This document shows positions 15,391-23,517 of a stretch of DNA of 44,816 nucleotides, in pieces. The position numbers and the translations under genes are program-made. Within the stretch, counting starts at the first letter, position 1. Each line of letters starts with the position of its first letter. Below the pieces are notes generated by a model. That model made no database searches. It saw nothing but the letters and a program-made list of their open reading frames with translations, and was not told the DNA's origin. Source of the DNA: Gammaproteobacteria bacterium (GTDB taxonomy: Bacteria > Pseudomonadota > Gammaproteobacteria > GRL18); NCBI GenBank assembly GCA_016744375.1, contig JADGEM010000039.1, forward strand, positions 1 to 44,816, in the 5' to 3' direction.

Positions 15391-16302
15391 TTGGACAACC
15401 CGATGAATTTTTTATTTGAGGCATCTCTTGTTGTCTTGATTGCCTTTTTGGCCTGGACTTCATTTTTTGTGGTCAAGCAAAAAACAGCCATTGTTGTAGA
15501 ATTTCTTGGAAAATTTTCATTTATCGCTAAAGCAGGTTTGAATTTTAAACTGCCTTTGCCTTTCATGACGATTTCAGAACCCATTTCCCTACAACTGCAT
15601 CAGATGAAAGAAGAAGTCTCTGTTAAAACAAAAGATAATGCTTTTGTTACTTTCCCTATATCTGTTCAATATAAAGTCATTGAATCAAGAATCCGTGAAG
15701 CTTATTATGAATTAGCTTCACCGGTTCAACAAATATCTTCCTATGTTCTTAATGTGGTTCGTAGTGAGACAGCACTACTTTCAATGGATGAGCTTTATAC
15801 CAAAAAAGAAGAAATTGCAACAGCAGTTAAATTGGATCTGAGAACCAAAATGGCTCGATTTGGTTTTGAAATAGTGACAGTTCTTGTCGATGAGCCCATG
15901 CCATCAAAAGAAGTGAGAGTTGCATTTAATCGAGTAATAGCTGCTGAACGTGAGCGTGAGTCAGCAATTAATGAAGCTGAAGCCATTCGAATTATTAAAG
16001 TCGGAGAAGCAAGGGCACAGGCCGAAAGTCTGGAATTAACAGCAAATGCCTATGTTAAACAACGTCAAATTTATGCACAAGGTGCAAAGGAGGCGATGGA
16101 GGAACTTGCAGCAGCTTTGCCAACATTAAGTGTCCAGGAAGTCTTACAATATCTGGCTGACATGGATCATCGGGACATGTTGCGTGAAGCATCTAAAGGT
16201 CCGGGGACGATATTGATTCCCCAAATTAATGCTGCAAACATTGGAGAAACAATGGCCTTAATTGAATCGAAAAGAGACTATGAAAATTCAGAGTTGAGAT
16301 AA
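15391..16302 (+). CDS. SPFH/band 7 family membrane protein
   Basis: 303 residues. The start is TTG at 15391 because AAGGGG lies six bases before it; the ATG at 15403 is too far from it. An N-terminal transmembrane helix (residues ~8-28) is followed by the SPFH domain (KQKTAIVVEFLGKFSFIAKAG, then the FPISVQYKV and YVLNVVRSE parts) and a coiled coil with RVIAAERERESAINEAEAI. Members (stomatin, HflK/C, flotillin) form membrane-bound oligomeric cages that organise lipid domains and proteases. Its nearest relatives are stomatin-like/HflC-like proteins. Its tail is short. Whether it belongs with the MoxR operon is not shown. Confidence 0.9.
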   Translation: MDNPMNFLFEASLVVLIAFLAWTSFFVVKQKTAIVVEFLGKFSFIAKAGLNFKLPLPFMTISEPISLQLHQMKEEVSVKTKDNAFVTFPISVQYKVIESRIREAYYELASPVQQISSYVLNVVRSETALLSMDELYTKKEEIATAVKLDLRTKMARFGFEIVTVLVDEPMPSKEVRVAFNRVIAAERERESAINEAEAIRIIKVGEARAQAESLELTANAYVKQRQIYAQGAKEAMEELAAALPTLSVQEVLQYLADMDHRDMLREASKGPGTILIPQINAANIGETMALIESKRDYENSELR

Positions 16303-16408
16303 ATGCAGCACTTCAATTAATTTATTTTTCTGTTTATGGAAGTACCATCGCTTCCGGCGACTTGATGAAGCTGGAAAGGTCGGTATCATTATGATCAAAT
16401 AATCATTT

Positions 16409-17317
16409 ATGAATAACTCAATACAACTACTTTTAAATCAAATAAACCAGGTAGTGGTCGGTAAAGAGCTTCAGGTTAAACTGGCTCTGGCCTGCCTGCT
16501 AGCAGATGGTCATCTGTTGATAGAAGACATCCCCGGAGTGGGGAAGACCACCTTATCACAAGCACTCTCAATAAGTTGTGGACTTGATTTCAAGCGAGTT
16601 CAGTTTACTTCGGATTTATTGCCCTCAGATATTATTGGTGTCTCTATTTTTAATCGTGAAACTCATGATTTTGAATTTAAAAAAGGGGCAGTTTTTACCA
16701 ATCTTTTATTGGCGGATGAAATTAATCGGGCATCCTCAAAAACTCAAAGTGCTTTGCTGGAAGTCATGGAAGAATATCAGGTCTCAGTAGATGGTCACTC
16801 ACATCAACTGGAAAAACCCTTTTTTGTTGTCGCGACGCAAAATTCACATGAACAGATGGGAACCCATCCGTTACCAGAATCACAAATGGATCGTTTTTTG
16901 ATTCGAATTTCACTGGGTTATCCAGGCAAAGAACAAGAACGATACCTGTGGAAGAGAGCAAATGGACAGCGGCAGCTGGAACTGATTAAGGCAGTTATTG
17001 ATCCTGAGGATATAATGTCTTTGCAGGAGTCTGTTTGCTCTGTGCATCTCTCTGAGGCTATTTATGACTATCTTGAAGATATCATTCAATACACCAGGGA
17101 AAGCGGGGTGTTTGTTTATGGCTTGTCACCTCGGGCTGGACTGGCACTCATCCGAATGACTCAGGCCTGGGCTTATCTTGAAGGGCGTGACTATGCATTA
17201 CCTGATGATCTGCAAATTGTCTTACCCTATGTGGCTAACCATCGTCTAGTCCCTGTTGATCCTTCCGTTACGGATGAAATCGTAGCTTCCCGTTTAATGG
17301 ATATTTCAATTCCTTAA
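16409..17317 (+). CDS. MoxR-family AAA+ ATPase
   Basis: 302 residues. Walker A is IEDIPGVGKTTLSQAL (~residues 37-50), Walker B is LLADEINRASSKTQSALLE (~105-123), sensor 1 is FFVVATQNSHEQMGTHPLPE and the C-terminal lid contains SPRAGLALIRMTQAWA. These identify a MoxR-type chaperone AAA+ ATPase, used to activate or assemble metal- or cofactor-containing and envelope protein complexes. It heads a run with a DUF58 protein and a TgpA-type transglutaminase, a frequent triad. No strong Shine-Dalgarno precedes the ATG. Confidence 0.95.
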   Translation: MNNSIQLLLNQINQVVVGKELQVKLALACLLADGHLLIEDIPGVGKTTLSQALSISCGLDFKRVQFTSDLLPSDIIGVSIFNRETHDFEFKKGAVFTNLLLADEINRASSKTQSALLEVMEEYQVSVDGHSHQLEKPFFVVATQNSHEQMGTHPLPESQMDRFLIRISLGYPGKEQERYLWKRANGQRQLELIKAVIDPEDIMSLQESVCSVHLSEAIYDYLEDIIQYTRESGVFVYGLSPRAGLALIRMTQAWAYLEGRDYALPDDLQIVLPYVANHRLVPVDPSVTDEIVASRLMDISIP

Positions 17318-17332
17318 GCATTGATACGATTT

Positions 17333-18229
17333 ATGAAAAAACTGTCTGTTCGTTTAACCACTTTTGGTCACCTGTTTTTGCTTATACTGCTGCCCATGTT
17401 CTTTGGCGCTGTTAATTATAATAATAGCCTGGCTTATCTGCTGGTCTTTGTGTTTTTCAGTCTTTATATACTGACCTTTTATCTGGGTTGGAAGAATTTA
17501 AAAGATTTAGAAATAACTTTATATCCAGTAAATAGCCACTTTGTTGGCGATGCAATTGGCATTCATACTCAAATCTTCTGCTCAGGAAAAAACAAAAATA
17601 ATAAATTAAAATTTATATCATATAAGTACTGCTTTAATAAGTCCCAACCAAATACTCTTAAAAATATGATACCTATGTTCGATATTAAATCGGAACAAAT
17701 CAACAAACCTAAGCTTACTATTAAAGCCAAAAAAAGAGGTGATTTTCAATTGTCTGAATTTAGCTGTACCAGCCAATATCCCCTGGCTTTATTCCAATGG
17801 ATGCACAAAAATATGGATTCAGAAATTAATAATTTCTATATTTATCCTGAACCTGTTGACTGGCTTAACACCGAGTTTGAACAAAACGTTATGGTGCACA
17901 ATAAAACAGGTACTGAGCAATTTAAAGAATTATCTCGTTATCAGATAGGAGACTCTTTAGCAAAAGTATGCTGGAAAACTTATGCTCGAAATGAACAACT
18001 CATGATTAAAATATTTGAAAATGAACAACAGGAGCAGCAGATTATTTATAATTGGGATGATTTAGGCCGTATGAGCTCAGAGCAAAAATTGTCACAATTA
18101 TGTTATTGGGTAAAACAGGCTCATAAAAAAGGTTTGTTCTATGGATTGAATATACCGGGGCATACTATAACACCCAATCATGGTGTCGCACATTATCATA
18201 AATGCCTTGTTGCCATGGCACTTTATTAA
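17333..18229 (+). CDS. DUF58-family membrane protein
   Basis: 298 residues from the ATG at 17333 (a TTG at 17321 is possible but unlikely). Two N-terminal transmembrane helices (LFLLILLPMFFGAVNYNNSLAY and VFVFFSLYILTFYLGW) are followed by a beta-rich stretch and the DUF58 core with GTEQFKELSRYQIGDSLAKVCWKTYAR, typical of the von Willebrand-like domain of this family. The partner of MoxR ATPases. Its stop codon overlaps the ATG of the next gene (TAATG), so translation is coupled. Confidence 0.88.
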   Translation: MKKLSVRLTTFGHLFLLILLPMFFGAVNYNNSLAYLLVFVFFSLYILTFYLGWKNLKDLEITLYPVNSHFVGDAIGIHTQIFCSGKNKNNKLKFISYKYCFNKSQPNTLKNMIPMFDIKSEQINKPKLTIKAKKRGDFQLSEFSCTSQYPLALFQWMHKNMDSEINNFYIYPEPVDWLNTEFEQNVMVHNKTGTEQFKELSRYQIGDSLAKVCWKTYARNEQLMIKIFENEQQEQQIIYNWDDLGRMSSEQKLSQLCYWVKQAHKKGLFYGLNIPGHTITPNHGVAHYHKCLVAMALY

Positions 18230-20325
18230 TGATAACTATCACACGAGACAATAATAACCAAATCCTGTTTATGGGATTAACTCTGGCGGCCATGTTGCCT
18301 TATAGCCTTTTACTGCCCTGGCAATATATTCTTTATCTGAGTCTTGTTCTGTTGATACAACTTTTGGTCTCGCACTTAGTAAAAGAGAAGAGTAGGCTGT
18401 TAAAATTTATTTTTATCATTATTGGAATACTAATAATTGTTCAATACTGGGGACAACTTCAGATAAATGTCATTGGTATGGCACTATTCTGTCTGGTATT
18501 GGTTTTGAAACCGATGGAAATGCATTCTCAAAGAGATCAGCAGGTTTGGATTGTCCTTTGTTATTTTTCGGTGATCGCCATTCTCTTTTTTGATAACTCC
18601 TTTCTATTATTTATTTATAGCTCATTATTAATTATTATTTTGACTGCTTTTGTTATTGTTATTCATTTTCCAGGAGAGTCTTTTAAAAACAGTCTTATAA
18701 ATTCTACAGGATTACTGCTTAAAACGGCACCTATGGTTTTAATTCTTTTTATTGTCTTTCCCCGCCTGGGAGAACCCGCCTGGAATTTACCAGCATCGGG
18801 TGACAATGGGCGTATAAGTGTCAAATCTCAGGGTATTTCCGGGATGTCAAATACTTTAAATCCAGGGGATTTAAATCAATTGTCATTAAGTCAGGAAACA
18901 GCGTTTCGGGTGCAATTTCATAAACGACGTCCCGAATCAAAAGATTTGTACTGGCGAGGTAATGCCTTTTATTTTTCGGATGGTAAACAGTGGACAAGTG
19001 ACTACTACCTTAAATCGTATCTGGAATTACAAACGCCAGTTAAGCTAAATAAAATTATTCATTCAAAAAATAAAAAATTATTTGAATACACCATAAATCA
19101 GGAGGCCCATCAGCAGCAGTGGCTTTTTACTTTAGGACTACCAATAGAATTACAGACAATTTCAAACACAGAAGCCGTTCTATCTGAGGATAATTTACTC
19201 CTGGCGACAGAACCTGTTAAACAGTCAATACAATATCGGCAGACAAGTTTTGCAACGATGAGAATTAAGAATGCATTTAAAGAAAGCCAAAAAGCTTTAT
19301 TCTTGCAGGCACTACAACTGCCGGAAAACAAACGTATGGCTAATCAGACGATTGCCTTAGGACGACAATGGCGCAACCAATATTCTGATGATAAAGCATT
19401 GCTTAATCACGCATTGAACTGGTTTGTGCAGGAAGAATTCTATTATAGCCGTGATGTTCCAAAATATACGGACAATCCCATCGATGCGTTTCTGTTTCAG
19501 GGAAAGCAGGGCTATTGCGGTCATTATGCAACGGCTTTTGCCATGTTGATGCGAGCTGCTGATATACCTGCCAGAGTGGTTACGGGTTATAAAGGGGGAG
19601 AACAAAGTTTTGTCGGTAATTATTTGACCCTAAAACAGGCCAATGCCCATGCATGGGTTGAAGTGTGGTTAGAAAATGAAGGCTGGTCACGAGTTGATCC
19701 CACGGCAGTCATACCCTCTGAGCGCATACTTGAGGATGATCTGCGAGCTCAACTTCGTTCTGATGAAGCCGAGCAAATAAGTGTACAGCACAATAAAGAT
19801 CATGATAAACGTTCTGGCACATCAGGCAGTTCATCCTTTAACAAGAATTTCAAACGTCAATTTCAGCAATATTCGGAATACATAGATTATTTGTGGGATG
19901 TCTGGATCATTCAATATGGGCAGAGTAATCAACAATTATTACTCGCTTTTTCCGGTCTGAATCAAGTCAATACTGTCTTGTTAATCACCATCGTTGCCGT
20001 CATCGTTGTAGCCATAGGTCTGATGCTGCTACTGGTTCGATGGAAACGACCCGTGACACTGCAAGCTGTCTATCAGTCTTTATTAAAAACACTTCAGGAA
20101 AATGGCTTTGACACTTATCAGAACGAAGGACCGGAAACCTTAAAAAAAAGACTTTCATCAAACATGATGAGTCAGGATGAAAAGATAAAGTATTCAGAAT
20201 GCATCGAATTGCTGAATCATTATATGGAGTTAAGATACAATGACAAAGAGAGGATATTGAGTGAGACGACATTGAGTAATAAACAGATCCTTGATTTACA
20301 AAAAAAAATTAATTCTATTTTTTAA
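18229..20325 (+). CDS. TgpA-like transglutaminase (DUF3488/DUF4129)
   Basis: 699 residues from the ATG overlapping the DUF58 stop. The N-terminal ~190 residues carry several transmembrane helices (DUF3488). A periplasmic transglutaminase-like domain has C430 in GYCGHYATAFAMLMR, H474 in NAHAWVEVWLENEGW and D490 in SRVDPTA. A further membrane helix near residue 590 (VNTVLLITIVAVIVVAIGLM) precedes a cytosolic DUF4129-type tail. Pseudomonas TgpA is essential and acts at the inner membrane; the substrate is not known. It forms the usual operon with MoxR and DUF58. An alternative ATG at 18202 lies within the preceding gene. Confidence 0.93.
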   Translation: MITITRDNNNQILFMGLTLAAMLPYSLLLPWQYILYLSLVLLIQLLVSHLVKEKSRLLKFIFIIIGILIIVQYWGQLQINVIGMALFCLVLVLKPMEMHSQRDQQVWIVLCYFSVIAILFFDNSFLLFIYSSLLIIILTAFVIVIHFPGESFKNSLINSTGLLLKTAPMVLILFIVFPRLGEPAWNLPASGDNGRISVKSQGISGMSNTLNPGDLNQLSLSQETAFRVQFHKRRPESKDLYWRGNAFYFSDGKQWTSDYYLKSYLELQTPVKLNKIIHSKNKKLFEYTINQEAHQQQWLFTLGLPIELQTISNTEAVLSEDNLLLATEPVKQSIQYRQTSFATMRIKNAFKESQKALFLQALQLPENKRMANQTIALGRQWRNQYSDDKALLNHALNWFVQEEFYYSRDVPKYTDNPIDAFLFQGKQGYCGHYATAFAMLMRAADIPARVVTGYKGGEQSFVGNYLTLKQANAHAWVEVWLENEGWSRVDPTAVIPSERILEDDLRAQLRSDEAEQISVQHNKDHDKRSGTSGSSSFNKNFKRQFQQYSEYIDYLWDVWIIQYGQSNQQLLLAFSGLNQVNTVLLITIVAVIVVAIGLMLLLVRWKRPVTLQAVYQSLLKTLQENGFDTYQNEGPETLKKRLSSNMMSQDEKIKYSECIELLNHYMELRYNDKERILSETTLSNKQILDLQKKINSIF

Positions 20326-20468
20326 AGGTATGTGCAAGGTGACTTTCTTTTGTTGATAGACAAAAAGGTGATAAAACCCTAATATATGCCAGCATACCGT
20401 ATTCTATTGAATGAAAGTGAATAGACTTAATAAGAATCAACCTGTCATCTTATATTGGAGTTTAGTAA

Positions 20469-20951
20469 ATGACCGATTACAACTATTTCATCGCTGCCAG
20501 AGTGATACATATTCTGGGTGTTGTTTTCTGGATTGGTGGAGTCGCTTTTGTTACCACAATTTTGATCCCGGCACTGAGAAAAAATATAGAAGGTAAGCAG
20601 CGCCTGGATTTATTTGAACTACTGGAAGGGCGGTTTGCCTTTCAGGCCAGGATAGTGACCCTTATAACAGGATTCTCCGGTCTCTATATGATCATAGAGC
20701 TAAATGCCTGGGAACGTTATTTACACCCACAGTTCTGGTGGATGCATCTGATGACACTGGTCTGGGTGATTTTTACTATGGTGTTATTTATTCTGGAACC
20801 TTTGATTCTGCACAGGCTCTTTCACACTCAAGCATCAAAAAATCCAGCAAGAACCTTTGCAGTAATACAGGTTCTGCATATTTTTCTCCTGACTTTAAGT
20901 CTTGTAGCCATTGCTGGTGCAATGGCTGGAGCCCATGGCTATACGTTCTAA
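20469..20951 (+). CDS. CopD-like four-helix membrane protein
   Basis: 160 residues with four transmembrane helices. ARVIHILGVVFWIGGVAFVT opens it, with His and Trp positions as in the CopD/DUF2214-like copper resistance D superfamily; further His lie in WWMHLMTLVWVIF, RLFHTQ and IQVLHIFLLTLSL. The histidines could bind haem or metal. A TTGGAG Shine-Dalgarno precedes the ATG. It is monocistronic between a TgpA gene and the Fur-controlled promoter region. Function unknown. Confidence 0.7.
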   Translation: MTDYNYFIAARVIHILGVVFWIGGVAFVTTILIPALRKNIEGKQRLDLFELLEGRFAFQARIVTLITGFSGLYMIIELNAWERYLHPQFWWMHLMTLVWVIFTMVLFILEPLILHRLFHTQASKNPARTFAVIQVLHIFLLTLSLVAIAGAMAGAHGYTF

Positions 20952-21016
20952 CGTATCATTTACAAGGTGTACTTATTTATCCGGTAGACAATAAAGTTAA
21001 ATTTGTCAAAAAAAGC

Positions 21017-21057
21017 TTGCAATATTAAAAAAAATTATTATAATGATAATCATTCTC
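21017..21057 (+). promoter_or_regulatory. Third Fur-controlled promoter
   Basis: TTGCAA (21017-21022), 16 bases, then TATAAT (21039-21044), with an overlapping Fur box at 21039-21057 that matches 17 of 19 consensus positions. Its layout matches the two sRNA promoters. It points towards the small protein at 21374 and the prepilin, about 320 bases away. Confidence 0.85.
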
Positions 21058-21319
21058 AATTAAGAGAAGTCTAATGTTTCAGTCGAATCGGCTTCGATGA
21101 ATCAATACACAGTACATAGTACATAGTAAAGAGTTGCTCAAAAAGCAATTTTATTAATATATCCTTATATGTGACAAGACCTTACAATAAGCTATAAGGC
21201 TATTTAAGGTGGACAATATTGGGTGTTTGGCTGAAATCACTTCCAGTTCAGTGCTTACATTCTCAGACTGTACTTTCTTTGGTCAGTCCAATAGCTTAGA
21301 TAATTATTTAAATAAAAAG

Positions 21320-21343
21320 AGTAATAGTTATCATTAATATAAT
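21320..21343 (+). promoter_or_regulatory. Possible Fur-like site and promoter of the 79-residue protein
   Basis: A weaker Fur-like site at 21320-21338 (12 of 19 positions; GTTATCATTAAT half strong) abuts TATAAT at 21338-21343, about 30 bases upstream of the ATG. It could add a second layer of iron control. No good -35 was found. Confidence 0.4.
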
Positions 21344-21373
21344 GATTTAGATTAGATATTATAAGGGTCGTTA

Positions 21374-21613
21374 ATGCCAACTTTAGAACTTAATAAAGAA
21401 GTCTTAGAGAAATTCTCTGAGTTATATGCTTCAGTGTTTGAACATGATGGTTTTGGAGAAATTCGGGTTGAAATGAAAATCCTCAGACGGGGCCAAAAAG
21501 AAGTCATTATTCATTGTGGCAAGCAATTTAGATACGTCATTGATTATAAAAATGATGAAATTAATCCGTTAAGCAATAACGACACTAAGCCTCTCAATAT
21601 GAAGGCAGTCTAA
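21374..21613 (+). CDS. Small protein of an iron-linked paralogous family
   Basis: 79 residues, soluble, no signal peptide; AAGGG is well placed before the ATG. I do not recognise the family. It aligns with the N-terminal half of the protein at 37476: both have LY-x5-H-(D/E)-G, an isoleucine strand, K-x-L, then K-x-V-x-I and Y-x-V. The shared part looks like a small alpha/beta domain. Both copies lie by Fur boxes and iron genes: this one below the Fur promoters, the other between DUF1513 and DUF1111. Its role may be regulatory, but this is inference. The C-terminal ~18 residues look disordered. Confidence 0.65.
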   Translation: MPTLELNKEVLEKFSELYASVFEHDGFGEIRVEMKILRRGQKEVIIHCGKQFRYVIDYKNDEINPLSNNDTKPLNMKAV

Positions 21614-21846
21614 AGCAAAATTTTTATAAAATTCATTCTTTGAGGTGTAAGGAGCCTGAATGAATTTGCAAAGGAGTGCGACGACGACTGGCGTGGGGTC
21701 AGTCAGGTTTATCCAGGCACTTATATTTTATATAAAGTGCATTACATAAAAAATTTATGATCGTGGTCCTGTGGTTGGAGTCGGTCGTTTTAGAAAGCTC
21801 AAAAACTCAATAGTGAGTTGAGCAATAAATCATAGGACTAGAAAAA
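21614..21846 (+). promoter_or_regulatory. Structured leader of the major prepilin
   Basis: 233 bases between the small protein and the prepilin. A hairpin with GCACTT, AT-rich arms and AAGTGC lies at about 21716-21741. A second (GCTCAA...CTCA with TGAGTTGAGC, three-base bulge) is at 21798-21824, just before the Shine-Dalgarno TAGGA. GC-rich purine-rich blocks (around 21675-21700) can pair, with wobbles, to GGAGTCGGTCG at 21777-21787, giving a long-range structure. It fits no c-di-GMP (GEMM) consensus I know. It could be an mRNA stability element or an unrecognised riboswitch. Confidence 0.45.
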
Positions 21847-22929
21847 ATGTTTAGTAAATTTAAAATTCGTGAAATGATGAATAAGTTTGATGCAATGGAT
21901 GTAGCAGACATTGCTGACAGAAAACTTCAAGCTAAGGCGAAAAGACTGAAGAAGAAACAGGGCGGTTTTACACTGCTTGAATTGCTAGTGGTAGTTGCGA
22001 TTTTGGCAGCCATTGCCGGTACTGCAACTCTTGCATTACAAGACACTGATGCTCGTGCTTCAGCTGCAGCTCACGTAACCATGATGGATGAAATTAACAA
22101 AGGTATTCGTACGTTTCGTGTATTGAATAAAAACCAATACCCAGATAACTTTGATTCTATGCTTGAAATTGCGGGTGGTGCTCATACGCTTGCAGCTCCT
22201 TTTGCAGCACCAGCAGCAGCAGCTGCTGCTGCTTCATTTCCTATAAATGAATTAGTTGCTCATGAAGATGTTGGCTTAGTTTCTCTAACGGCAGAAGTAG
22301 TGACTTTAATGAATGATATTGGTATGAACAGTCTTCAATACCTTAATAATGGTGCAGCATATGATCATGATGGGGATTTGGTAACAACTGATTGTGAATC
22401 TGCTGAAATTACCGCAACAATTGCTGATCGTGGTAATGCTGTAGTTGCTAATAATATCTTTATGTCTCCAACTTCAAATGGTTGTGGAACTCCTGTAACC
22501 CTTGCTGCAACAGATAATGTGCTTGTTTGGACAGGTGGTTATGAGCGTGTAATGGGCGCAGCTGGAGTTGAATTTGATAGTGATGGTGCTGCTGAAACAG
22601 TTCCAGTAGCAGGTGGTGGTGCTGGTACAGTTCTAACCGCTTCAACTGATGGTACTCCCGTACTAATGGTTGTTGGTGTAGGACCATCTTCAACATTATT
22701 TAATGCTAACGACTTAGGTGGTATGACAACTGTGCCAGTTTATCGTCATGTTTCTGAGCTTCAATATGGTCGCTTTGCTGCATTATTTGAAATTGGTACC
22801 TTTGATGGTGTTGGCGCTGGTACATATCTTCCTTCAGAGCAAGTTAACCTGGTAGCCATCGTTGACGGTGCTGGTGATACTAAAGAAGAAGAACTTGGTG
22901 AGTGGGATGGTACACGTAATACTATCTAA
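21847..22929 (+). CDS. Large type IV prepilin-like protein with long leader
   Basis: 360 residues. A prepilin signal is at 39-45: KKKQGG, cleavage before F41, TLLE with Glu at +5, followed by LLVVVAILAAIAGTATLAL. The leader is about 40 residues, far longer than usual, and is charged; AGGA precedes the first ATG. After an N-terminal helix (EINKGIRTFRVLNKNQYPDN, pilin-like) comes an alanine-rich linker (APAAAAAAASF, ~120-131) and a beta-rich domain with acidic motifs (YDHDGDLVTTDC) and a single Cys pair. A strong terminator lies directly after it and a structured leader before it, suggesting high expression as a main subunit. The assignment as the major pilin is inferred. Confidence 0.85.
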   Translation: MFSKFKIREMMNKFDAMDVADIADRKLQAKAKRLKKKQGGFTLLELLVVVAILAAIAGTATLALQDTDARASAAAHVTMMDEINKGIRTFRVLNKNQYPDNFDSMLEIAGGAHTLAAPFAAPAAAAAAASFPINELVAHEDVGLVSLTAEVVTLMNDIGMNSLQYLNNGAAYDHDGDLVTTDCESAEITATIADRGNAVVANNIFMSPTSNGCGTPVTLAATDNVLVWTGGYERVMGAAGVEFDSDGAAETVPVAGGGAGTVLTASTDGTPVLMVVGVGPSSTLFNANDLGGMTTVPVYRHVSELQYGRFAALFEIGTFDGVGAGTYLPSEQVNLVAIVDGAGDTKEEELGEWDGTRNTI

Positions 22930-22970
22930 TATTACTTAGTTTATTTTTTAAGTATATCTAAAGTAAAAAG

Positions 22971-23019
22971 ATGCAGGCTTCTCCTTATTAAATGAGAAGC
23001 CTGCATTTATTTTATTTTT
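22971..23019 (+). terminator. Terminator after the prepilin
   Basis: ATGCAGGCTTCTC (22971-22983) and its exact complement (22994-23006) form a 13-base-pair stem with a 10-base loop, followed by TTATTTTATTTTTA. It lies between the prepilin and the next gene of the cluster, so it may lower expression of the downstream machinery relative to the subunit. Confidence 0.88.
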
Positions 23020-23025
23020 AAAGAA

Positions 23026-23505
23026 ATGAGTAAAATTTTGCAAAAAAAAATAATTACCCCTTTACTTTTATTATTGTTGTTTTTTATCTCAACTGCAGTA
23101 TTTTCAAGTACAGCAGATAATAAATTAAAAACTGTTAATAAAATTGATCTTGATCATTTGATTGAAAAAACAAAAACTGTTAAAGGAAAAAAATATATTA
23201 TAAAACCAGTGATGTTTTCATTTGATGCAACAATTCAAACATTACCCAAAAAAGGCAATACAGATTATATCAAACAAACATTAGCCATGATGGGTTTAAG
23301 ACCTATACCTGAAATGAGTTATCAAATGTTTGTTCGCTCACAAAAAGGTGAAGTGATTGCTGTTTATGTAGAAGATAAACTGGCTGAACAATTGCTTAAA
23401 ACAAATAAACCAGAACAACGATTTTTATGGCAGGCACTACATAGTTACAATTATTTTAGAGGACCTGCACTCGTATTAATGAGCTATAAAAAAATCCAGA
23501 ATTAG
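23026..23505 (+). CDS. Exported protein of unknown function in pilus/T2SS cluster
   Basis: 159 residues with a signal peptide (hydrophobic run at ~12-26, ending AVFSS). The mature part is basic, containing KKYIIKPVMFSFDATIQTLPK and MFVRSQKGEVIAVYVEDKLAEQLL. No family recognised. It is the first gene after the terminator and is followed 12 bases later by a prepilin, so it belongs to the same operon. A periplasmic accessory factor of the machine is possible. Confidence 0.6.
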   Translation: MSKILQKKIITPLLLLLLFFISTAVFSSTADNKLKTVNKIDLDHLIEKTKTVKGKKYIIKPVMFSFDATIQTLPKKGNTDYIKQTLAMMGLRPIPEMSYQMFVRSQKGEVIAVYVEDKLAEQLLKTNKPEQRFLWQALHSYNYFRGPALVLMSYKKIQN

Positions 23506-23517
23506 TAAGTACAAAAA

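Larger units (their letters stand above)
20952..21373 (+). other. Intergenic region with Fur promoter, possible third sRNA
   Basis: A 422-base gap. It contains the third strong Fur promoter (21017-21057). Downstream, CGAA and TTCG (21085-21097) form a hairpin, followed by tandem TACATAG repeats (about 21113-21126). GTTGCT and AGCAAT around CAAAA (21133-21149), then TTTTATT, resemble a weak terminator that would give a transcript of about 100 nt. The rest reaches the small protein at 21374 with a second promoter. The body shares no obvious block with sRNA 1 or 2. Confidence 0.45.

Noticed and set aside
21113..21126. Short tandem TACATAG repeat as a mobile or regulatory repeat.
   Set aside because: Only two units, no other occurrences seen nearby, likely chance.
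21614..21846. c-di-GMP GEMM riboswitch before the prepilin.
   Set aside because: The GACGCAAAGC and tetraloop-receptor parts of the consensus are absent.
22460..22696. Minus-strand frame of about 78 codons within the prepilin.
   Set aside because: His/Gln-rich antisense shadow of a coding region with no RBS or family likeness.
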